From: Streptomyces tubercidicus
Lineage (GTDB): Bacteria > Actinomycetota > Actinomycetes > Streptomycetales > Streptomycetaceae
Reading direction: 5' to 3'
NCBI RefSeq assembly: GCF_027497495.1
Contig: NZ_CP114205.1
Location: 1,178,001-1,242,000 of the forward strand
DNA: 64,000 nt
Shown here piece by piece: positions 59,766 to 64,000 of the stretch. The notes below the pieces were generated by a model. It saw only the letters and a list, made by a program, of their open reading frames with translations. It ran no database searches and was not told the origin of the DNA. How positions within the stretch are numbered: position 1 is the stretch's first letter; the number at the start of each line of letters is the position of its first letter. Made by a program: the position numbers and the translations under genes.

Positions 59766-61730
59766 TCATCTCCCGGCCGGCAGGCGGCTGACCGAGCGCG
59801 GCGGGGCGATGCCGTCCAGCGGTGCCGCGGCGTCCGGATGCCCCGGTGCGCCCGCGGTGGCCCGTACAAAGGCCGGTGCGCCGCCGGTCAGCGGCAGTGC
59901 GGCGGAGGTACGGGACAGGTCGAGGGTGAGCTTCGGCCGGGACGCTGGCGGGTCGATCAGACCGGCGTCGGTGCCGGCCACGATGAGTGCGAGCCGGTGC
60001 CCGGCGGGCACGACATGATCGCTCGCGGCCAGGTCGAGGGTGAGGGTGTAGGGCTTACCGGGGGTGAGCGGGCGGCCCTTGTGGGGGTCGGCGTAGTTGC
60101 CGAGGTCGGCCCAGCCGCGGCTGAAGACGGTGTGGGCGACCTTCCGGGTGTCGGCGGCGGTCTCCTTGAAGCAGCCGGTGTCGCCCGTGGTTCCGGCGCC
60201 CCAGCAGGTGCGCCGGTCAAGGGTGGTGATGCCCTCGCCGTCGGCCGCGTAGTTGCGGATGGTGTCGGGGCCGAGGTCTACCAGGACGGCGGAGAGATGG
60301 GCGGTCGAGGTGCTCGGGGTGACGGTCACGGTCACCGAGCCGGAACCGGACAGCCGCAGCGGCGCACGCAGCGGCCCGGTGCGGAACCCGGCCTTGGCGG
60401 CCGTCGGGTCATCGATCCCGGCGGCCCAGTCGGCCTCACTCAGCTTCGGGTCGTCAGTGAAGCTCTCGGTCGCACCCTGCGGCGCCTTACGGGTTCCCAG
60501 TACGCCGACGCCGGGTGCGGTGCCGCCGCGCGGCCGCACTGTGGTGGGCGCGGTGCCCGGAGCGGGCCACTGCGGGTCGGTGGACCACTGGCCGGGCGCG
60601 CGCTCGATATCGGCCATCGGCGTGCGCTCGATGCCGTTGTCATAGCCCATCAAATAGTGGTCGAACCAGTGGTGCAGGGTCTTGACCCAGGCGCCCCGCC
60701 GGTAGTCGAAGGGGTCGACATGCCCGGTCTGGGAGAGCCAGATCTTGCGCTCGACACCGTGCCGGGCGAGGGCGTCCCACCACTGCCCGGCGTGCCGGGT
60801 CCGGACGTTGAGGTCCTGCATGCCGTGCACCAGGAGGACGCTGGCCCGGACCTTGTCCGCGTGGCGGACGTAGTCCCGCTCGGTCCACAGCCGGGTCCAG
60901 TCGCCGGTCCGGGGCGCGCCGTCGGCGAGCTTCTGCTGCACGGCCGCACAGCGCTTGCGTGCCTCGGGGCTGTCGACCACATCGGCGAGGGAGTCGGGTC
61001 CCGAGTCGTAGAGCGGGGCGCCCTTGGCGAAGTAGTAGTCGTACCAGGAGGAGATGCCGGCGATCGGGACGATGGTCTTGAGGCCCTTGACGCCGGTCGC
61101 CGCGACGCCGTTCGCGATGGTGGCGTCCCAGCTCTTGCCGATCATTCCGGTGCGGCCGTTGGACCAGCCGGCCGTGACGGCGCGCCCTCCCGTACGGGCG
61201 GTGTAGGCGCGGCCTCTGCCCCCGAGCCAGTCGACGACGGCCTTGGCGGACCGGATGTCGGAGCGGCCGCCGACGTCGGAGCAGCCGTCCGAGCGGTTGG
61301 TGCCCGCAAGGTCGACCAGCACCGTCGCATAGCCGCGCGGCACGAAGTAGTTGTCGTAGAAGAGCGGGAACCCGACCGGCCGGCCCCGGTCGTCATAGGT
61401 CTTCTTCTGGCTCTCGTTACCGCGCCCGCAGCAGGAGTAGTAGGGGCTGGCGTCCATGATCACGGGGATCCGGCGGCCCTGCTGTGCGGGTTCGGCGGGC
61501 CGCACGATGTCGACGGCGACGCGGTCGGTTCTCCCGTCCGCGTCGCCGTCCAGCCGTGTGTCCACCCAGACCGATTCGCGTATCGCGCGGTCGTAGGAGT
61601 AGACGGGTCTGCTCTCGCGGGGCGCCGCCTGCGCGGCGGCCGGCCCGATCAGGGTGGACAGCAGGGCGGCGACCGCTGCCATCACGAGCACGGTGAAGGG
61701 GATGCGGGGGATCCGCGCAGGAATCGTCAC
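59766..61730 (-). CDS. Secreted Xaa-Pro dipeptidyl-peptidase (CocE/NonD, S15) protein
   Basis: A 654-residue S15/CocE hydrolase. A signal peptide (residues 1-34, ending AAAQA) is followed by the alpha/beta hydrolase domain with nucleophile Ser in MIGKSWDATIANG, the Asp near DLNVRTRH and the His in QTGHVDPF. A C-terminal jelly-roll domain (CocE_C) follows, with SGSVTVTVTPSTSTAHLSAV. It removes Xaa-Pro dipeptides or acts on esters. GTG 61730 is preceded by TACCGT and six bases, so it is probably leaderless; the frame is open to 61871. Confidence 0.87.
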   Translation of the reverse strand: MTIPARIPRIPFTVLVMAAVAALLSTLIGPAAAQAAPRESRPVYSYDRAIRESVWVDTRLDGDADGRTDRVAVDIVRPAEPAQQGRRIPVIMDASPYYSCCGRGNESQKKTYDDRGRPVGFPLFYDNYFVPRGYATVLVDLAGTNRSDGCSDVGGRSDIRSAKAVVDWLGGRGRAYTARTGGRAVTAGWSNGRTGMIGKSWDATIANGVAATGVKGLKTIVPIAGISSWYDYYFAKGAPLYDSGPDSLADVVDSPEARKRCAAVQQKLADGAPRTGDWTRLWTERDYVRHADKVRASVLLVHGMQDLNVRTRHAGQWWDALARHGVERKIWLSQTGHVDPFDYRRGAWVKTLHHWFDHYLMGYDNGIERTPMADIERAPGQWSTDPQWPAPGTAPTTVRPRGGTAPGVGVLGTRKAPQGATESFTDDPKLSEADWAAGIDDPTAAKAGFRTGPLRAPLRLSGSGSVTVTVTPSTSTAHLSAVLVDLGPDTIRNYAADGEGITTLDRRTCWGAGTTGDTGCFKETAADTRKVAHTVFSRGWADLGNYADPHKGRPLTPGKPYTLTLDLAASDHVVPAGHRLALIVAGTDAGLIDPPASRPKLTLDLSRTSAALPLTGGAPAFVRATAGAPGHPDAAAPLDGIAPPRSVSRLPAGR

Positions 61731-61969
61731 GGGCGGACGGTAGCGCGGCCCAACTCCCCTGCGTAAGAGCATGTCCGGGCACTGCGAACCGCGCGGCGGC
61801 CGAAAACAGGTCCATGGGTAGCTTTTCCGTCGCGAGAACCGGAGGGACGGATGGGGGTTCATGTCGGTCATGTGTCAGATCAGGCCATGTACATGACGCT
61901 GACCGGGCTCAGTACATAGGGTCTGGACAGATCTGAACAGAGCCATCCCCCCTACGAGTTGGAGGACTC

Positions 61970-63457
61970 GTGCGTCACAGACTCCTCGTCCCGGGCGCGG
62001 TCGCACTCAGCCTGCTGCTGGCGATACCGGCCTCCGCGGCCGACTTCACCCCGGGCGCTCCGGGTGTGGGCGACACCTACTACCCGGAGAGCGGAAACGG
62101 CGGCTACGACGTTTCCCACTACGATCTGCGGCTCAAGTACCAGCCGAAGACGGACCTGCTGGAGGGCACGGCCACGCTGCTGGCCACCACCACCCAGGAT
62201 CTCTCCCGCTTCAACCTGGACTTCGGCCTCAAGGTCAGCGAGATCCGGATCAACGGCAAGAAGGCGTCCTTCGCCACCTCCGGCAAGCACGAGCTGGAGG
62301 TCACTCCGGCCACCCCGCTGGAGAAGGGCAAGCAGATCAGCGTCGTGGTGCGCTATACGGGCAAGCCCTCCCAGGTGAAGATCGACGGCTACAGCGCCTG
62401 GGCCCGTACGCCCGACGGCGGTGTGGTCGCCCAGGAGCCGGACGCCGCCGTGTGGTGGTTCCCGAGCAATGACCACCCCACCGACAAGGCGACGTACGAC
62501 ATCTCGGTGGCGGTCCCGGACGGCACCCAGGCGCTCAGCAACGGTGTGCTGGCCTCGCAGTCCTCCAAGCTGGGCTGGACGCGCTACAACTGGCGCTCGG
62601 ACAAGCCGCAGGCGACGTATCTGGCGACGCTGGCCGTCGGCAAGTTCGACATCACCACCGACAAGACCGCGAACGGCCTGCCGGTGATCAACGCCGTCAG
62701 CAAGGACCTCGGCGCGAACGAGGGCTCGGCGAAGGCGAGCATCGAGCGCACCACCGAGATCACCGAGTGGCTGGAAAGCGTCTTCGGCGCCTACCCGTTC
62801 AACGCGGTGGGCGGCTATGTGCCCAACGTGCCGGCCGGGTACGCGCTGGAGACCCAGACCCGCCCGTTCTACGGGAAGAAGGCCTTCGACCGCGGCACGA
62901 ACGTCTCCGTCGTGGTGCACGAGCTGGCGCACCAGTGGTACGGCGACAGCGTCTCGCTGAAGGACTGGAAGGACATCTGGATCAACGAGGGCTTCGCCGC
63001 CTACAGCCAGTGGCTGTGGTCGGAGAAGGAGGGCGAGGGCACCGCCCAGGAACTGGCCGATTACGTCTACGCCCAGCACCCGGCCGACGACCCGTTCTGG
63101 AAGGTCAAGCCGGGCAACCCGGGCGCGGAGAACCAGTTCGACGGCGCGGTCTACGACCGTGGCGCGCTGACCCTCCAGGCGCTCCGCAACAAGGTCGGTG
63201 ACAAGGTCTTCTTCGGCCTCCTCAAATCCTGGCCGACGGAGAACCGGTACGGCAACGCCTCGGTCGCGGACTTCGTGAAGTTCGCCGAGAAGAAGTCCGG
63301 CAAGCAGCTGGGCGGTTTCTTCGACACCTGGCTCTTCCAGCCGTCCCGGCCCACGGCGGGCGCGGCCAAGCAGGCCCTCGGCGCCCGGCAGACCCCGGTC
63401 GCCGAACCCAAGTCGTGGAAGCAGATCGCGGCCACGCACGGGGCGCACGGTCACTGA
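61970..63457 (+). CDS. Secreted M1-family metallopeptidase
   Basis: A 495-residue secreted M1 aminopeptidase-like protein. A signal peptide (residues about 1-24) precedes the N-terminal beta domain. The zinc motif HELAH is at residues 317-321 and the third ligand is Glu340 (HEXXH, 18 residues, E), within WKDIWINEGFAAYSQWLW. The GAMEN-like exopeptidase motif is not evident. It lacks the large C-terminal domains of the 850-residue aminopeptidase N, so it is a compact member. GTG 61970 follows GGAGG. Convergent with the MpaB-type gene. Confidence 0.88.
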   Translation: MRHRLLVPGAVALSLLLAIPASAADFTPGAPGVGDTYYPESGNGGYDVSHYDLRLKYQPKTDLLEGTATLLATTTQDLSRFNLDFGLKVSEIRINGKKASFATSGKHELEVTPATPLEKGKQISVVVRYTGKPSQVKIDGYSAWARTPDGGVVAQEPDAAVWWFPSNDHPTDKATYDISVAVPDGTQALSNGVLASQSSKLGWTRYNWRSDKPQATYLATLAVGKFDITTDKTANGLPVINAVSKDLGANEGSAKASIERTTEITEWLESVFGAYPFNAVGGYVPNVPAGYALETQTRPFYGKKAFDRGTNVSVVVHELAHQWYGDSVSLKDWKDIWINEGFAAYSQWLWSEKEGEGTAQELADYVYAQHPADDPFWKVKPGNPGAENQFDGAVYDRGALTLQALRNKVGDKVFFGLLKSWPTENRYGNASVADFVKFAEKKSGKQLGGFFDTWLFQPSRPTAGAAKQALGARQTPVAEPKSWKQIAATHGAHGH

Positions 63458-63505
63458 GCTGATGGACGGGCGCTGAGGCGGTGTACGGGCACTGAGCCGG
63501 TGCGC
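63449..63505. repeat. Degenerate 19-bp tandem repeats after the M1 peptidase
   Basis: Three copies, GGTCACTGAGCTGATGGAC, GGGCGCTGAGGCGGTGTAC and GGGCACTGAGCCGGTGCGC, run on from the stop codon of the M1 gene. The repeated CTGAG carries the TGA stop of the first unit. Confidence 0.55.
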
Positions 63506-63525
63506 CGGCGCGGGCGCTGAACAAG

Positions 63526-63552
63526 ACGGAGCCGGGTGTCCCCCGGCTCCGT
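63526..63552 (+). terminator. Hairpin terminator after the M1 peptidase
   Basis: ACGGAGCCGGG (63526-63536) and CCCGGCTCCGT (63542-63552) are perfect 11-bp arms with a 5-base loop. The last bases are shared with the first unit of the 16-bp repeat. Confidence 0.82.
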
Positions 63553-63630
63553 TGGCGCGCCGCTTCGTTGGCGCGCCGCTTCGTTGGCGCGCCGCTTCGT
63601 TGGCGCGCCGCTTCGTTGGCGCGCCGCTTC
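63551..63630. repeat. 16-bp tandem repeat, five identical copies
   Basis: The unit GTTGGCGCGCCGCTTC is repeated exactly five times (80 bp). Each copy contains the 8-bp palindrome GGCGCGCC. It lies in the 174-bp gap between the convergent M1 and MpaB-type genes. Confidence 0.92.
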
Positions 63631-63631
63631 G

Positions 63632-64000
63632 TCAGCCGCGAGCCGCCCGCCGGGCCCGGCGCGCGGTCGGCATGAACCGCAGCCGCTCCGGAAGCACCGG
63701 CACCACGGCACGCACGACCCGCCCCAGACGGCGCAGCTTGCGCTCCTGGGCGTCCGTCCACTCCAGACCGATGGCCTGCCGGGCGTCCGGCGGCATCAGC
63801 CCGATCGTGATGAAGCGCCGGCAGCGGGCGAACCGCGGTCGCAGCCACGGCCAGGACAGGCGCAGGATCAGCCGCAGCCATCGCGGGCCGCGGTCGGGCG
63901 CCGGCAGCGGCACGTCGGTCGCCAGCAACTCCTTGACCACGAGGGTCTCTTCGAGCTCATTGTCGAGAACCTTCTGGTAATACGGCCAGAACTCCTCGAT
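63632..64000 (-). CDS. MpaB-type oxygenase, C-terminal part (5' end outside window)
   Basis: About 122 residues in frame from the window edge to the TGA at 63632. The start at 63940 seen in isolation is internal, because the frame is open to base 64000 (EEFWPYYQKVLDNELEE). DARQAIGLEWTDAQERKLRR and RAVVPVLPERLRFMP match the C-terminal end of oxygenase MpaB (DUF2236) proteins, haem-dependent oxygenases also found in latex-clearing enzymes. The haem site is outside the window. Confidence 0.7.
   Translation of the reverse strand: MEEFWPYYQKVLDNELEETLVVKELLATDVPLPAPDRGPRWLRLILRLSWPWLRPRFARCRRFITIGLMPPDARQAIGLEWTDAQERKLRRLGRVVRAVVPVLPERLRFMPTARRARRAARG

Noticed and set aside
58239-61766. 1175-codon plus-strand open frame
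   Set aside because: Antisense to the M14 and Xaa-Pro peptidase genes, whose catalytic motifs are intact. High-GC third-position bias produces such shadows.
63449-63630. CRISPR-like array at the window end
   Set aside because: The repeats are tandem without spacers of unique sequence and there are no cas genes.

Overview
The window is high-GC, densely coded actinobacterial DNA and almost certainly a Streptomyces chromosome. The signs are a conservon (cvnA-D), a WhiJ-like regulator/DUF397/anti-sigma cluster, a complete hopanoid operon, many GTG starts, several genes that look leaderless, and an initiator tRNA gene without an encoded CCA. The gene order SCO6745-like gene, idi, wall-polymer genes, hopanoid genes resembles, as far as I recall, the S. 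coelicolor region around SCO6745-SCO6769. There is no phage, IS element, integrase or CRISPR array. All coordinates and motif readings are by eye.

Layout. 1-5.1 kb: the end of an acyl-CoA dehydrogenase and a minus-strand conservon with a GAF-domain fifth gene. 5.4-10.2 kb: a GlxA-type regulator divergent from a DJ-1 protein, two small membrane proteins, and a flavin monooxygenase divergent from a TetR regulator over a perfect inverted repeat. 10.2-15.9 kb: a decayed alpha/beta hydrolase, a UlaG-like metallohydrolase, a GNAT protein, an FAD oxidoreductase and a PfkB kinase. 15.9-18.6 kb: a methyltransferase, DUF397 protein, WhiJ-like regulator and HATPase protein. 18.6-20.5 kb: a GDSL hydrolase and a tyrosine phosphatase.

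20.5-32.3 kb is the hopanoid operon (minus strand): hpnC, hpnD, hpnE, a polyprenyl synthase, shc, hpnG, hpnH, dxs and an aminotransferase. It covers isoprenoid precursor, squalene, hopene and then adenosyl-, ribosyl- and probably amino-hopanoid. ispG, present between hpnH and dxs in S. coelicolor, is absent; a hairpin sits there. Upstream, 32.7-39.7 kb holds a tightly overlapping operon: a DUF5941/CDP-alcohol transferase (apparent CTG start), a nucleotidyltransferase, a glycerol-1-phosphate-dehydrogenase-like enzyme, a second CDP-alcohol transferase, a glycosyltransferase and a TagGH-type ABC exporter. It looks like a pathway that builds and exports a phosphodiester-containing surface polymer or polar lipid whose product I cannot name; this is the best candidate for an undescribed system. 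idi follows at 40.3 kb.

40.9-54 kb: a HATPase protein, tRNA-fMet, an ABC-F protein, a crotonase, a second DJ-1/GlxA pair, an SCO6745-family protein, tex, a chloramphenicol-type MFS exporter preceded by a 9-codon leaderless leader ORF with hairpins, a DUF2267 protein and a FUSC transporter. 54.3-64 kb: a D-amino-acid oxidase-like enzyme, a secreted D,D-carboxypeptidase, a BCCT transporter, three secreted peptidases (M14, Xaa-Pro/CocE, M1), a 5 x 16-bp tandem repeat and the end of an MpaB-type oxygenase.
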